A DNA stretch of 64,000 nucleotides from Bacteroidia bacterium (GTDB lineage Bacteria; Bacteroidota; Bacteroidia; UKL13-3): positions 62,001 through 126,000 of the forward strand of contig JAIOYZ010000002.1 in assembly GCA_021740845.1 (NCBI GenBank). Direction: 5' to 3'. The notes beneath the pieces were generated by a model. That model was not told the origin of the DNA. It saw only the letters and a list, made by a program, of their open reading frames with translations, and did no database searches. Numbering within the stretch: the stretch's first letter is position 1; every line of letters begins with the position of its first letter. The position numbers were made by a program, and so were the translations under genes. Below are positions 1 to 9,131 of the stretch, one piece after another.

Positions 1-763
1 AATAGGCAATTTTCTTGGTGCTAAAATCAAATCCTCCCAAAAAAATCCTTCCATCAGGCGCAATACCCAAACCTTCCCATGATACCCCAGTATTTAGGCT
101 AGATAATGAAACCACACTGAAGGTTGTGGTTGATTTTAACTGATTATAATTATCACTAGATTTATATAAAGTAGGTGTATTCCCTCCAAATAATATATAA
201 ACCTTTAAGTTAATTGGGTTTATTACAACAACCTTTTGTGGGCTAAAAGAACTTCCAAGCACAAAATCAGGAATGCTAGAATTTAGAATGGAAGTGCCAC
301 TTATTTTCTTATAATTTAGATGATTACCTTGAAGATAAATAACAATAGAATCTTTTAAGCATACAAATTCGGTATTAAAATTATCTGCTTTAAATACATT
401 GCTTGAATCTGGATGGGCAAAAAATAATCCATTTGGATGTCCAAATACCAACATTCCTGAATTTGGATGCACCGATAAAAATTTAATTCCAGATCCAAAT
501 CCTGCATTGGAGGATAAGGTTTTTACAACATGAAAACTATCTGGAACAAATGAACTCGTTCCTGTCTTGAAATCTGCATAAAACACCGAATTGGCACTTT
601 CAGTAGCCACAAACAATCGAGTAGTTGAGGCAGATTTGGCATATCCAACAATATCAGAAATTGTTCCACCATATACACCCTCAACTTTGGGTGTACTTAA
701 TTGTGCTATTGCAAATTGAAACACAAAAGTGTTTATTGCCAAGGTGAGTAAAAACTTTTTCAT
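1..763 (-). CDS. Secreted protein of unknown function, 3' part cut off by the window edge
   Basis: An open frame runs leftward from ATG at 763 (a second in-frame ATG lies at 769) to the window edge without a stop, giving about 254 visible residues. The N-terminus is a signal peptide (MKKFLLTLAINTFVFQFAIA, then Q). The rest is rich in G, S, F and V with short hydrophobic strands, as in beta-propeller or other beta-rich surface proteins. I recognise no named domain. It is probably exported across the inner membrane; a T9SS sorting tail could lie in the missing C-terminus but cannot be seen. The gene reads in the same direction as the TPR/LuxR gene upstream of it, with a gap of about 60 bp. Confidence 0.75.
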   Translation of the reverse strand, partial: MKKFLLTLAINTFVFQFAIAQLSTPKVEGVYGGTISDIVGYAKSASTTRLFVATESANSVFYADFKTGTSSFVPDSFHVVKTLSSNAGFGSGIKFLSVHPNSGMLVFGHPNGLFFAHPDSSNVFKADNFNTEFVCLKDSIVIYLQGNHLNYKKISGTSILNSSIPDFVLGSSFSPQKVVVINPINLKVYILFGGNTPTLYKSSDNYNQLKSTTTFSVVSLSSLNTGVSWEGLGIAPDGRIFLGGFDFSTKKIAY

Positions 764-824
764 ATGCATTTGAGTAACATCTAAATACAATCTTAACCAA
801 ATGAAAGTAATAATGCAACTGAAC

Positions 825-2597
825 TTATTCCTGATGGAGTTGATATCTATTTAAACAGGCAACAGCTTCTGTTCTATTGTTCACCAATAATTTGTCGTAA
901 ATTCTTCTTGTATGAGTTTTTACAGTGTTTACGCTAACAAAAATTTTTTCTGCAATTTCTTTGTCCGCTAATCCTTCTGCTAAGAATAATAAAACCTCGT
1001 ATTCCCTTTTCGAAAGTGGCACCATGTTTTCAGGAAGAACCTCCTTTTCACCACTATATTTTGAATTTAAATTGATGAGCTCGTTTTCAGTGTTTTTTAA
1101 CTTAATCCTTAGACCATCATTCTCTGATTTTAATTCCTCAATTTGTTTACCAATTGAATAAATATTTTCCTCTAATAACTGGTGTTTTTTTATTCTATTT
1201 CTATAGGCAAACAATATCCCAATTGCAAGAAAAATCAATAATATCAATGCCAAAAAATAATAGGTATTGTTTTCACTTAACTCAGTAATTTCTTGGTTCT
1301 TTATTTCAAGTTGTTGGTCCTTTTTGTTGCTTTGCAAGGTTTGATCCAACTCTAAATACTTTACGTTTTCAGCCACTGTATTTATTTCTTCTTTATAGAT
1401 ATCATATAGCTTTCTATATTCTAAAGCTTTCTCAGTATTTCCTAAAGATTCATATATCCTACTTAAATTTTGAGCAATAATTACCCTAAAGTTTTTGTCG
1501 TTTGCATATTGAGCCAAAGCAATTGCTTTTTCAAGATTTAAAGCAGCTTCCTTATCTTTCTTCTGTTTAATATTTAAGTTTCCTTTATTGTTATATACAA
1601 CAGCTAAATTTTGTTTATCATTAATTAAAATTAAGATTTTTTCAGCCTCATCATAATGTTGCAATGCCACATTTAATTTCCCGCTTTCAGTTAACAAATC
1701 TGCTAAGTTCACGAGTTGTTGTGCATATTCTTTTCTATCGCCTTTTTGTTTGTAAATCTGTGCTGATTCTTGGAAATATTTTGCCGCCTCTTCATTATTT
1801 CCTATCGCCTTATTAGATGCTCCTAATCCATTTAAGGATTGTGCAATACAATCTAAATCACCTACACCTTTACCTAATTCGTAAGCTTCTAGATATGCGT
1901 TTAAAGCTTGCTTATTTTTCTTTTTGGTTAAAAAGCATGACCCTAAATTGCTTAATGTTTTAGATTTAAAAACAGTTTCATCCAACATCTCATAAAGTGA
2001 AAGTGCCTTACTATGGTATTCAACGGCCTGAGATAAATCGCCAGTTTGTTTACTTATCATTCCCAAATTATTATAGGCATTTGCTTTTAATTTGGCATTT
2101 ACTGAGTAATTAATGGCTTCTTGGTAATTTTCTGCAGCAAATTTTATCTTCCCTAATAAATAATAATCAACTCCCAAGCGATTGAAATTTTTAGATATTT
2201 CAGAGCTATCTCCAGTATTTATTAAAAGTCTTTTTGCTTTTTCATTCCAATATAAAGCACTATCCAATTGATCGTTTAAATAATAAAATAAACCCAAGTT
2301 GCTTTGTGCAATTCCAACTCCTCTTGTATATTCATTATCAGTTCCAAGTTCAATCGCCATTTTGGCGTAATCCATTGCTAACATTAATTGAGTGCCTTTA
2401 ACTTCCATTGATAGGGCATTCAAAATATCGGTCTTTATCTGAGTATTTGTTTCCCTAGAAAGCCTTTGGTATAAACTATCTTTTTTGGTTTGACCCAATG
2501 CGGAAATTCCATGAAATAGCATTAAGAATAGAACAATTCCTACTGGTATATTATTGTCTTTCTTGCTTAAAAATAAATGTTCTTTTTTCTTTATCAT
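825..2597 (-). CDS. TPR-repeat, membrane-anchored LuxR-type transcriptional regulator
   Basis: The protein is about 590 aa. An N-terminal hydrophobic segment (IPVGIVLFLMLFHGISALGQ) looks like a signal peptide. Tandem TPR repeats follow to about residue 400, then a transmembrane helix (YYFLALILLIFLAIGILFAY), a coiled coil and a C-terminal LuxR/GerE helix-turn-helix with LSKREYEVLLFLAEG and the recognition helix VSVNTVKTHTRRIYDKL. This architecture is common in Bacteroidota, where periplasmic TPRs are thought to sense a ligand or partner and the cytoplasmic HTH binds DNA. The frame stays open to 2675, but I prefer ATG at 2597 because it puts the hydrophobic segment near the N-terminus. A copy of the dispersed GGTTCAAACC motif ends three bases upstream of this start. 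Target genes are unknown. Confidence 0.85.
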   Translation of the reverse strand: MIKKKEHLFLSKKDNNIPVGIVLFLMLFHGISALGQTKKDSLYQRLSRETNTQIKTDILNALSMEVKGTQLMLAMDYAKMAIELGTDNEYTRGVGIAQSNLGLFYYLNDQLDSALYWNEKAKRLLINTGDSSEISKNFNRLGVDYYLLGKIKFAAENYQEAINYSVNAKLKANAYNNLGMISKQTGDLSQAVEYHSKALSLYEMLDETVFKSKTLSNLGSCFLTKKKNKQALNAYLEAYELGKGVGDLDCIAQSLNGLGASNKAIGNNEEAAKYFQESAQIYKQKGDRKEYAQQLVNLADLLTESGKLNVALQHYDEAEKILILINDKQNLAVVYNNKGNLNIKQKKDKEAALNLEKAIALAQYANDKNFRVIIAQNLSRIYESLGNTEKALEYRKLYDIYKEEINTVAENVKYLELDQTLQSNKKDQQLEIKNQEITELSENNTYYFLALILLIFLAIGILFAYRNRIKKHQLLEENIYSIGKQIEELKSENDGLRIKLKNTENELINLNSKYSGEKEVLPENMVPLSKREYEVLLFLAEGLADKEIAEKIFVSVNTVKTHTRRIYDKLLVNNRTEAVACLNRYQLHQE

Positions 2598-2600
2598 TTT

Positions 2601-2610
2601 GGTTTGAACC
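2601..2610 (-). repeat. Dispersed motif GGTTCAAACC, exact copy 1
   Basis: Read on the minus strand, the motif ends three bases before the chosen ATG of the TPR/LuxR gene, so it occupies the position of a ribosome-binding region or leader. Confidence 0.85.
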
Positions 2611-2762
2611 AAACAAATTTTCTGCCCTAAAAATAAGCATTGAAAGGTAGAATACAAATGAAGGTTATTAACCAATTCTCAAATTGATTGAAAACATATG
2701 AGATAAATCAAGTTTACTTTTTATTTCTTTTTTCGCATTTTGCACCCATAAGAATAAAAGTT

Positions 2763-3533
2763 ATGATTCGTTTTGATTATTTAGAGGCTAATAAGGAGAA
2801 GTTTAGAAAGCAATTTTTAGAGGCTAGGCCCTTTCCACATATTGGAATAAGTGATATTTGTGATAAAGAAAAATTGGAATTATTATATAGCCAAATTCCA
2901 GAAATTGATACACCTAGCGCAGATTACGTTTTTGCGAAAAACAAATTTGAAAAGAGCAAATACTATGAAATGGGTGGTTTGTTTTTAGAATTACATGAAG
3001 ATTTAATAAGTCCAAAATTTGCAGAATTGATAACTTATATTAGTAATGAAGATATTTTTATCGACCCAACTTTTTATGGCGGTGGCATCCACCAAGGTCG
3101 TAAAGGTAGTTTCTTAGATATGCATGCAGATTTTAATTACCACCCACTTCACGATAATTGGTATAGAAATTTAAATCTCCTTTTGTATATCAATAAGGAT
3201 TGGAAAAAAGAATATGGTGGCGAATTGAAACTAGAGGATGGAAGAACAGGAGAAAAAACAGAAGTTGATGTAAATTTTAATACACTTGCTATCATGCATT
3301 GTAGAAGTTATACTCTACATGGTTATGATCCAATTAATTTTCCAGAAAACCAATATAGAACATCAATTGCAGCCTACGCTTACACCATTCATCAAAATCA
3401 TATGGAATCAAGCAGGACCACTGTATGGCATGTGAAGAAGGAAAATCCCTTGAAATTTATGTTGTCTAAAATTTGGGTGCCAGCTGTTAAATTAAAAAGC
3501 ATGTTCTCAAAAAGTAAAACTGCCGATCATTAA
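2763..3533 (+). CDS. 2-oxoglutarate/Fe(II)-dependent oxygenase (prolyl-hydroxylase fold)
   Basis: The protein is 256 aa from ATG 2763. The frame is open from 2688, but those 25 extra residues are hydrophobic and do not resemble the family. The iron-binding facial triad is visible: HxD in DMHADFNYHP and a distal His in LHGYDPINFP, followed by Arg in QYRTSIAAYAYT that would bind the 2-oxoglutarate carboxylate. The region between, with NLLLYINKDW and YGGELKLED, is typical of the 2OG-FeII_Oxy_3 family, which hydroxylates proteins or small molecules. The substrate cannot be told from sequence. It is divergent from the TPR/LuxR regulator upstream; no operon partner follows. Confidence 0.82.
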   Translation: MIRFDYLEANKEKFRKQFLEARPFPHIGISDICDKEKLELLYSQIPEIDTPSADYVFAKNKFEKSKYYEMGGLFLELHEDLISPKFAELITYISNEDIFIDPTFYGGGIHQGRKGSFLDMHADFNYHPLHDNWYRNLNLLLYINKDWKKEYGGELKLEDGRTGEKTEVDVNFNTLAIMHCRSYTLHGYDPINFPENQYRTSIAAYAYTIHQNHMESSRTTVWHVKKENPLKFMLSKIWVPAVKLKSMFSKSKTADH

Positions 3534-3564
3534 TAAATTTTTCTTTTTTTTGTAATATTCTGTA

Positions 3565-3586
3565 CAAATAGAAAATATTCTATTTG
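3565..3586. repeat. AT-rich hairpin between oxygenase and TonB receptor genes
   Basis: A 9-bp perfect inverted repeat, CAAATAGAA/TTCTATTTG, has a 4-nt loop. It may help end transcription of the oxygenase gene or act in the receptor leader. No T-run follows it directly, so it is not a standard terminator. Confidence 0.4.
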
Positions 3587-3624
3587 ATTTTTTCCTATTC
3601 AGCCATTTTTGGCTATTTTCGGAA

Positions 3625-6006
3625 ATGCATTCAAAGGTTATACTCTGCCTTTTTTTTATTATTTTATTAGGTTCAAACCAAAATTGCAAAGCCCAGCATG
3701 TGAGCATTAGCGGCTATGTAAAAGATAGTACTACAGGTGAAACATTAATAGGAGCATCTTTAAGAACCAAAGATGGAAACTCAGGAACCGTAACCAATGC
3801 CTATGGTTTTTTCACCCTTAATTTACCTAGTTCAGTTACAGAAATAATTTGCTCCTATGTTGGTTATCAACCTAAAATTATATCTATCGCAACAAATAAA
3901 AAACAGCAATACCAAATTTCACTTGCTCCTAGAAATAAACAGGAGAGGGAAGTTGTAATTACTGGTGAACGAAATAATAGAAATGTTCAGAGTACAGAAA
4001 TGAGCAGGATAGAATTAAGTGGAGAAAAAATAAAATCTCTACCTGTAATTTTTGGCGAACCAGATGTTTTAAAAGCCATAACATTACTTCCAGGAATTAA
4101 AAGTGGAGGTGAAGCAAGTACTGGATTTTATGTTCGTGGAGGTGGCCCAGATCAAAACCTAATATTAATGGACGAAGCTGTGGTTTATAATCCTTCTCAT
4201 TTGTTTGGTTTTTTGTCGGTTTTTAACTCTGATGCAGTAAAAAATATAGATATAATAAAAGGAGGAATGCCTGCAAATTATGGTGGAAGGTTGTCTTCTA
4301 TCCTAAATGTTAACATGCGGGAGGGAAACAATCAAAACTTTAAATACAGTGGTGGAATTGGTTTAATTTCTTCTCGTATTTCTGCTGAAGGACCAATAAA
4401 AAAAGGCAAAAGCAGTTTCTTGGTTGCTGCTAGAAGAACGTATATTGATGTTTTGGCGAGACCATTTTTACCTAACCAAATAAAAGGAAATAGCTATTAT
4501 TTTTACGACCTAAATCTTAAAATGAATTTTATTTTAAGTGATAAGGATAGGTTGTTCATTTCAGGCTATTTTGGTAGGGATATTTTAGATTATCAAAGTC
4601 AAATTAACGATGCCGTTAATTTTAATTTTGGTTGGGGAAACAGCACTGCAACTTTAAGATGGAACCATGTGTTTAATCCGAAGTTATTTGTAAATACCGC
4701 TGTTATTTTTAATAGATATGAGTTGTTTAATGATTTTCAATTCGGTTCGGGAGGATTTAATGTAAGAAGCAATTTATTGGACTGGAATTTAAAAAGCGAT
4801 TTCACTTGGTCTCCAATTGATAAACATCAAGTAAAGTTTGGGTTTAATTATACCTACCATACCTTTCAGCCCGGCATTCTTAGTGGAAATATAGGAAGCA
4901 CAGATATTTCTCAAACTATTAAAAAGCAATTTGCCCACGAGTATGCGACATATGTTTTGGACGAATGGAAAGTAAACCATCGCCTAACATTGAACTACGG
5001 TTTACGATTAGTTGCCTTTCAATTAGTAGGCCCATACACACAAAACGAATACGATCCAGATACACAATTACCTACAAGTAATTCAATCTCCTATGGTAAG
5101 GGAGAAACTATAGCATTTTATCCAAGAATTGAGCCTCGAATTAATAGCACGTATTTGCTAAGTGAAAACTCTAGCATCAAAGCTTCCTATACTCAAACCT
5201 ATCAATTCCTTCATTTGGCAACAACCTCTGGTGCTCAATTTCCAATTGATCTTTGGGTGCCAAGTAGCAAGTTGGTTCAACCTCAAATGGCAAGACAATA
5301 TGCACTTGGTTATTATAGAAATTTCAAAGACAATATGTATGAAACCTCCGCAGAAATTTATTATAAACCCATGCGAAACCAAATTGAATTTAAACCAGGC
5401 GCCAATTTGTTTTTTAATCAAAACTTAGAAAATGAAATGGTTTTTGGACAAGGTTTGAGTTATGGTTTGGAATTGTTTCTAAGGAAAAAGATTGGAAATT
5501 TTAATGGATGGATAGGGTATACATGGAGCAAAACAACAAGACAATTTGATGCACTAAATGATGGTAAACCTTACTTTTATAGATACGATAGAACACATGA
5601 TATTTCTGTTTTGTTATCCTATCAGTTTAATAAAAAATGGTCGGGTAACTTTGTCTTTGTTTATGGTACAGGCAATGCGACAACCCTTCCAGACTCAAGA
5701 TATGCTTATAGATTTGGTGTAGATCCAACAACTGGTGAGCCTAAGTTTATTTTTATAGATAAGTACTCAAAAGTAAATTCATTTAGAATGCCTGCTTACC
5801 ATAGAGCAGATATTTCTTTTACCTATTTACATAAACAAACAAAGAAATTTGAGAGTAGTTGGAATTTTAGTATTTACAATGTTTACAATAGAGCTAATCC
5901 CTACTTTATTTATTTTTATCCTGATATAAAAACCCAAACTGTTAAGGCTTATATGGTGTATTTATTTCCAATTGTTCCATCTGTTCAATGGAATTTTAAA
6001 TTTTAA
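3625..6006 (+). CDS. TonB-dependent outer membrane receptor with N-terminal CarboxypepD_reg-like domain
   Basis: The protein is 793 aa. It has a signal peptide (VILCLFFIILLG, cleavage near CKAQ), a carboxypeptidase-regulatory-like domain at about 26-110 (VSISGYVKDSTTGETLIGAS), a plug domain at about 120-230 (FYVRGGGPDQNLILMDEAVV, then VKNIDIIKGGMPANYGGRLS) and a 22-strand-type barrel to the C-terminus. Such receptors import a bound substrate into the periplasm using TonB-ExbBD energy. The next gene, 5 bp downstream, is a DUF4249 lipoprotein, and this pair recurs across Bacteroidota, so the two probably form one receptor/lipoprotein complex. The substrate is unknown; no sugar-utilisation genes or riboswitch are nearby. 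A small AGCCA/TGGCT hairpin (3601-3614) lies just before the ATG. Confidence 0.93.
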   Translation: MHSKVILCLFFIILLGSNQNCKAQHVSISGYVKDSTTGETLIGASLRTKDGNSGTVTNAYGFFTLNLPSSVTEIICSYVGYQPKIISIATNKKQQYQISLAPRNKQEREVVITGERNNRNVQSTEMSRIELSGEKIKSLPVIFGEPDVLKAITLLPGIKSGGEASTGFYVRGGGPDQNLILMDEAVVYNPSHLFGFLSVFNSDAVKNIDIIKGGMPANYGGRLSSILNVNMREGNNQNFKYSGGIGLISSRISAEGPIKKGKSSFLVAARRTYIDVLARPFLPNQIKGNSYYFYDLNLKMNFILSDKDRLFISGYFGRDILDYQSQINDAVNFNFGWGNSTATLRWNHVFNPKLFVNTAVIFNRYELFNDFQFGSGGFNVRSNLLDWNLKSDFTWSPIDKHQVKFGFNYTYHTFQPGILSGNIGSTDISQTIKKQFAHEYATYVLDEWKVNHRLTLNYGLRLVAFQLVGPYTQNEYDPDTQLPTSNSISYGKGETIAFYPRIEPRINSTYLLSENSSIKASYTQTYQFLHLATTSGAQFPIDLWVPSSKLVQPQMARQYALGYYRNFKDNMYETSAEIYYKPMRNQIEFKPGANLFFNQNLENEMVFGQGLSYGLELFLRKKIGNFNGWIGYTWSKTTRQFDALNDGKPYFYRYDRTHDISVLLSYQFNKKWSGNFVFVYGTGNATTLPDSRYAYRFGVDPTTGEPKFIFIDKYSKVNSFRMPAYHRADISFTYLHKQTKKFESSWNFSIYNVYNRANPYFIYFYPDIKTQTVKAYMVYLFPIVPSVQWNFKF
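3670..3679 (+). repeat. Dispersed motif GGTTCAAACC, exact copy 2
   Basis: It lies inside the signal-peptide region of the TonB receptor gene, read in frame as Gly-Ser-Asn. Confidence 0.85.
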
Positions 6007-6011
6007 TACAA

Positions 6012-6896
6012 ATGAAATACACAATCAAAAATATTGAAGTCTTTTTTGGTTCAAACCGAATTGTTTTTACCTGCTTATTTATTTGTTTATGGTTTGTTAG
6101 TTCATGCGAAAAGGAAATAACAATTAATGTTCCACCCTCAGTTGAAGAATTGGTTGTAGAAGCCTCCATCAATCAATTATCACCTACCTTAAATTATGTG
6201 GTGTTATCAAAAACTTTGGATTATTTTAATCCGAATTTGAGTTTCAATGCAATTGGTGGGGCTAGCGTTTTTATTACAGAAGGTGTAATTTCTGGTTCAG
6301 ATACCCTTTACCCTGAGGCAAACAGGACCCAATTCTTTGATGTATTAGATACCATTATACCTGGCGTTTATGTTAGCGCAACATTTATGGGAAAAGAGGA
6401 AACTAGCTATAAATTAGATATTGAATTAACAGATGGAAGGAAAATTTCAGGCAAAACTTTTATTCCTAAACCTTCTGTTTTTGATAGCATCCATTATTGG
6501 TTTGAGGAAACTAGTAAAGATACCAATGCTTATTTTTTTCTTCAATGGTTTGATGGACCAGAGCAAAATAATTACAGGATGGTTTTGAAAAAGAGTTTCT
6601 TTCCTTTCTTAACTGGTTGGGGTTATGGGGATAGATTTTATACGTTTGACGATGAAATAATAAATAATAGAGAAAGGCCATTTTTAATGTTGAACCCATA
6701 TAAATATGGTGATACTGTAAATATTTATTTAACCCAAATGGGAAGAAATGAATATTTGTTTTGGGATTCTTTTCGCAATGCTGCTAATAATGGTGGGCCG
6801 TTTGCAACTCCAGTTTCCGTAAAGTCTAACGTTATAGGTGCTATAGGTTCTTTTACTGGTTATGCTTTAACACAAGAGCAATTAATTTTAAGGTAG
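6012..6896 (+). CDS. DUF4249-family lipoprotein, partner of the TonB receptor
   Basis: The protein is 294 aa. A hydrophobic leader ends in a lipobox-like CLFICLWFVSSC followed by EKEITINVP, so it is probably lipid-anchored at the outer membrane. The body carries features typical of DUF4249: VEELVVEASINQ near the start, a conserved GxxY turn, and a C-terminal stretch with FWDSFRNAANNGGPFATPV. It starts 5 bp after the receptor stop and is almost certainly co-transcribed and translationally coupled. DUF4249 proteins are thought to sit on the extracellular face of their receptor, but no ligand is established. The gene ends directly against a convergent gene on the other strand. Confidence 0.85.
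   Translation: MKYTIKNIEVFFGSNRIVFTCLFICLWFVSSCEKEITINVPPSVEELVVEASINQLSPTLNYVVLSKTLDYFNPNLSFNAIGGASVFITEGVISGSDTLYPEANRTQFFDVLDTIIPGVYVSATFMGKEETSYKLDIELTDGRKISGKTFIPKPSVFDSIHYWFEETSKDTNAYFFLQWFDGPEQNNYRMVLKKSFFPFLTGWGYGDRFYTFDDEIINNRERPFLMLNPYKYGDTVNIYLTQMGRNEYLFWDSFRNAANNGGPFATPVSVKSNVIGAIGSFTGYALTQEQLILR
6048..6057 (+). repeat. Dispersed motif GGTTCAAACC, exact copy 3
   Basis: It is in codons 13-16 of the DUF4249 lipoprotein gene, preceded by a T-run and followed by GAA, matching the wider consensus. Confidence 0.85.
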
Positions 6897-7358
6897 TTAC
6901 TTCTTTAGTATAGAAATATTTTCCGCATATTTTTTTACATAATCCTCCAATTTAATCTTCTTCATTAATTCCTCGATTAAATCAAATGGAATATCCTCGG
7001 GTTTCTTAAATCGAATACAACTTTTGCCCATATCCAATTTCTTTTTACTGTGCTTTGGGTATTCAGAAACAAACCAATCTAGCAAAGTTTTATTTCCATA
7101 TAATCCCATATGGTATAAGGCTATAAAATTTTTTTGGGAAGCTATGTTTACAAAGGGGAGTGGTAATTCTGGAGTAACATGGTAACCCTTTGGATAAATA
7201 GAAAAAGGCACCACGTAACCTATCATCCCATAACTCATTCTTTCTTCAAAGCCTTGTAATTCTGAACGGCAAATAGCAACTAATTTTGATATAGCCGGCT
7301 TCCGTTCTTCTGGAATTTCATTTAAATATTCGTCAACCGTTAGGGCTTTACTTTGCAT
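6897..7358 (-). CDS. DUF1801 (YdhG/iron-chaperone-like) protein
   Basis: The protein is 153 aa, soluble, with no signal peptide. The sequence fits DUF1801: an N-terminal helix VDEYLNEIPEERKPAISKL, a central GMIGYVVPFSIYPKGYH, the stretch NFIALYHMGLYG, and the C-terminal GKSCIRFKKPEDIPFDLIEELM. Members resemble a frataxin-like fold; a role in iron handling was proposed for Bacillus YdhG but function is generally unknown. It converges with the DUF4249 gene with no spacer. A near-copy of the dispersed motif (7367-7376) lies just upstream of its start. Confidence 0.8.
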   Translation of the reverse strand: MQSKALTVDEYLNEIPEERKPAISKLVAICRSELQGFEERMSYGMIGYVVPFSIYPKGYHVTPELPLPFVNIASQKNFIALYHMGLYGNKTLLDWFVSEYPKHSKKKLDMGKSCIRFKKPEDIPFDLIEELMKKIKLEDYVKKYAENISILKK

Positions 7359-7400
7359 TTTTATTCTGTTTGAACCAAAAATAATAAAATCTTATAAACA

Positions 7401-7436
7401 AAGAAAGCCATTCGAAATGATGCGAATGGCTTTCTT
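7401..7436 (-). terminator. Hairpin terminator after the OmpA gene
   Basis: A 14-bp perfect inverted repeat (7401-7414 with 7423-7436) has an 8-nt loop and lies 23 bp past the OmpA stop codon, between two minus-strand genes. The stem carries A/T tails, so it could work in both directions. Confidence 0.8.
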
Positions 7437-7458
7437 TTAAATTTTTTAATGAACTATT

Positions 7459-8988
7459 TTATTTTACAAAATCTTCAAATTGAACTTTAAATTCAACTCT
7501 TCTGTTTTTTGCTTTTCCATCTGTAGTTTTATTATCAGCAACCGGAGCGGTATCACCATATCCTTCAGAAGCCATTCTACTATCCTCAACTCCTTTAGAA
7601 ATTAAATACTTTCTCACCGCAGCAGCGCGGTCTTTTGATAATTGTAAGTTTTTATCTGCATTACCAACATTGTCTGTATGTCCACCAATAAATAATCTAT
7701 AGGTTGGATTTTCAATCATAGCTTTTGCCACACCATCCAAAATAGGGAAGGATTGTTTTTTAATTGTTGATTTTCCAGTTTCAAACTGAACGCCTTGTAA
7801 AGCACGCTCAAATAATTTTTTAACATTTTGTTTTACTTCAGGGCAACCTTTGTTTTCTGCAATCCCAGCAATAGCAGGACACTTATCTAAATTGTCAGGA
7901 ATGCCATCCCCGTCAGTATCTGGGCAACCATCATATTGTGCAATACCTTTTAATTTAGGACATTTATCATTTGCATCTTCAATTCCGTCTCCGTCGGTAT
8001 CAGGGCAACCGTTAAATTGCGTAATACCTGCAACACTTGGGCATTTATCCAAAGCATCTTCAATACCATCACCATCAGTATCTGGGCAACCTTCAAATTT
8101 GGCAATTCCCTTAACGGTTGGGCATTTATCTTTACTATCTTCAATACCATCGCTGTCAGTATCTGGGCAACCATTAAATTGAGCAATACCAGCAATATTT
8201 GGACAAGCATCTTGGTTATCTGCAATTCCATCTTTATCGGCATCAATAATACAACCTTCCTTGTCAACTAGGGCTCCTGATGCAGTTCCTGGGCATTTAT
8301 CGCGCTTATCACCAACTTTATCTCCATCGGCATCTTTCATTTTGCCTAATAAGAATGAAATTCCAATTGAATGGTGCCACAATTGGTCGTAGGAAAGTTT
8401 GGTGTATTTAGCTTTTCCTTCAATTTTATCTCCACTTGTCCAACCATAATGAGATTGAATATTTAAATAAACGCGTTCTTCTAATTTTATATTTACGCCT
8501 ACACCTAATGGAATTACCAAATCGCTAACACCTTTTTTGCCAAAATCGTTACCACTTGGTAAATCGGCATATCTATACCCCAAACCGCTTAAGAAATACG
8601 GGGTTAACCTAGCATAATCCTTGCCCAAAAATTTCCAACGAGCCGTTGCATCTAAATAAGCAAAGTTGGAATAGAAATAATGATCAATGTTTCTGAAAAT
8701 ACCAGTTTCTCCATAAGAGGCGGCAAAGTTAAAGTCGAAACGACGATTATAATATCTAGTTGCATTTAATCCAATATAACCGGGTCTATTTTCCTTAATG
8801 CCAATGCCATTATCTTTATAAATTCGATTAGACAATAAATCAAATTTAAAAAATCCGTTTCCCATGTCTCCATAGTATTCGGAAAATCCAACATTCAAAC
8901 CTAAAGCCCATTTGTAATCTGGAGTTTGAGATTTGGTGGTTTGTAGGAAACAAGTCAAAACCAAAAAGCTAAGTAATAATTTTCTCAT
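7459..8988 (-). CDS. OmpA-family outer membrane protein with thrombospondin type 3 repeats
   Basis: The protein is 509 aa. It has a signal peptide (MRKLLLSFLVLTCFLQTTKS), an N-terminal beta-barrel of about 200 residues (YKWALGLNVGFSEYYGDMGN at its start), then about six calcium-binding TSP3 repeats of the DTDGDGIEDxxDKCP type (residues about 217-385). The C-terminal OmpA/MotB peptidoglycan-binding domain carries GGHTDNVGNADKNLQLSKDR and AKNRRVEFKV. It links the outer membrane to the cell wall. The repeats are near-identical at the DNA level and produce long antisense open frames that are not genes. It is probably monocistronic and ends at a strong hairpin. Confidence 0.95.
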   Translation of the reverse strand: MRKLLLSFLVLTCFLQTTKSQTPDYKWALGLNVGFSEYYGDMGNGFFKFDLLSNRIYKDNGIGIKENRPGYIGLNATRYYNRRFDFNFAASYGETGIFRNIDHYFYSNFAYLDATARWKFLGKDYARLTPYFLSGLGYRYADLPSGNDFGKKGVSDLVIPLGVGVNIKLEERVYLNIQSHYGWTSGDKIEGKAKYTKLSYDQLWHHSIGISFLLGKMKDADGDKVGDKRDKCPGTASGALVDKEGCIIDADKDGIADNQDACPNIAGIAQFNGCPDTDSDGIEDSKDKCPTVKGIAKFEGCPDTDGDGIEDALDKCPSVAGITQFNGCPDTDGDGIEDANDKCPKLKGIAQYDGCPDTDGDGIPDNLDKCPAIAGIAENKGCPEVKQNVKKLFERALQGVQFETGKSTIKKQSFPILDGVAKAMIENPTYRLFIGGHTDNVGNADKNLQLSKDRAAAVRKYLISKGVEDSRMASEGYGDTAPVADNKTTDGKAKNRRVEFKVQFEDFVK

Positions 8989-9131
8989 AGAAGTTTTAAT
9001 TTACATTGGTGCCAAGATAATAAATTTCAATAAATCGTAAATGCTTTGTTAAATTATTCTCGCCTAACTTATTATTATGTGTATATTTTTTTAGATTTTG
9101 GTTATGTTTGATTTTCAATTTAAGGAGTAAA

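Noticed and set aside
5158-5428. Opposed 87- and 88-aa frames inside the TonB receptor gene
   Set aside because: Both are inside a well-supported barrel-coding region with normal codon use.
7850-8271. Long open frames antisense to, or shifted from, the OmpA gene
   Set aside because: They are shadows of the TSP3 repeats, whose regular codons keep other frames open.
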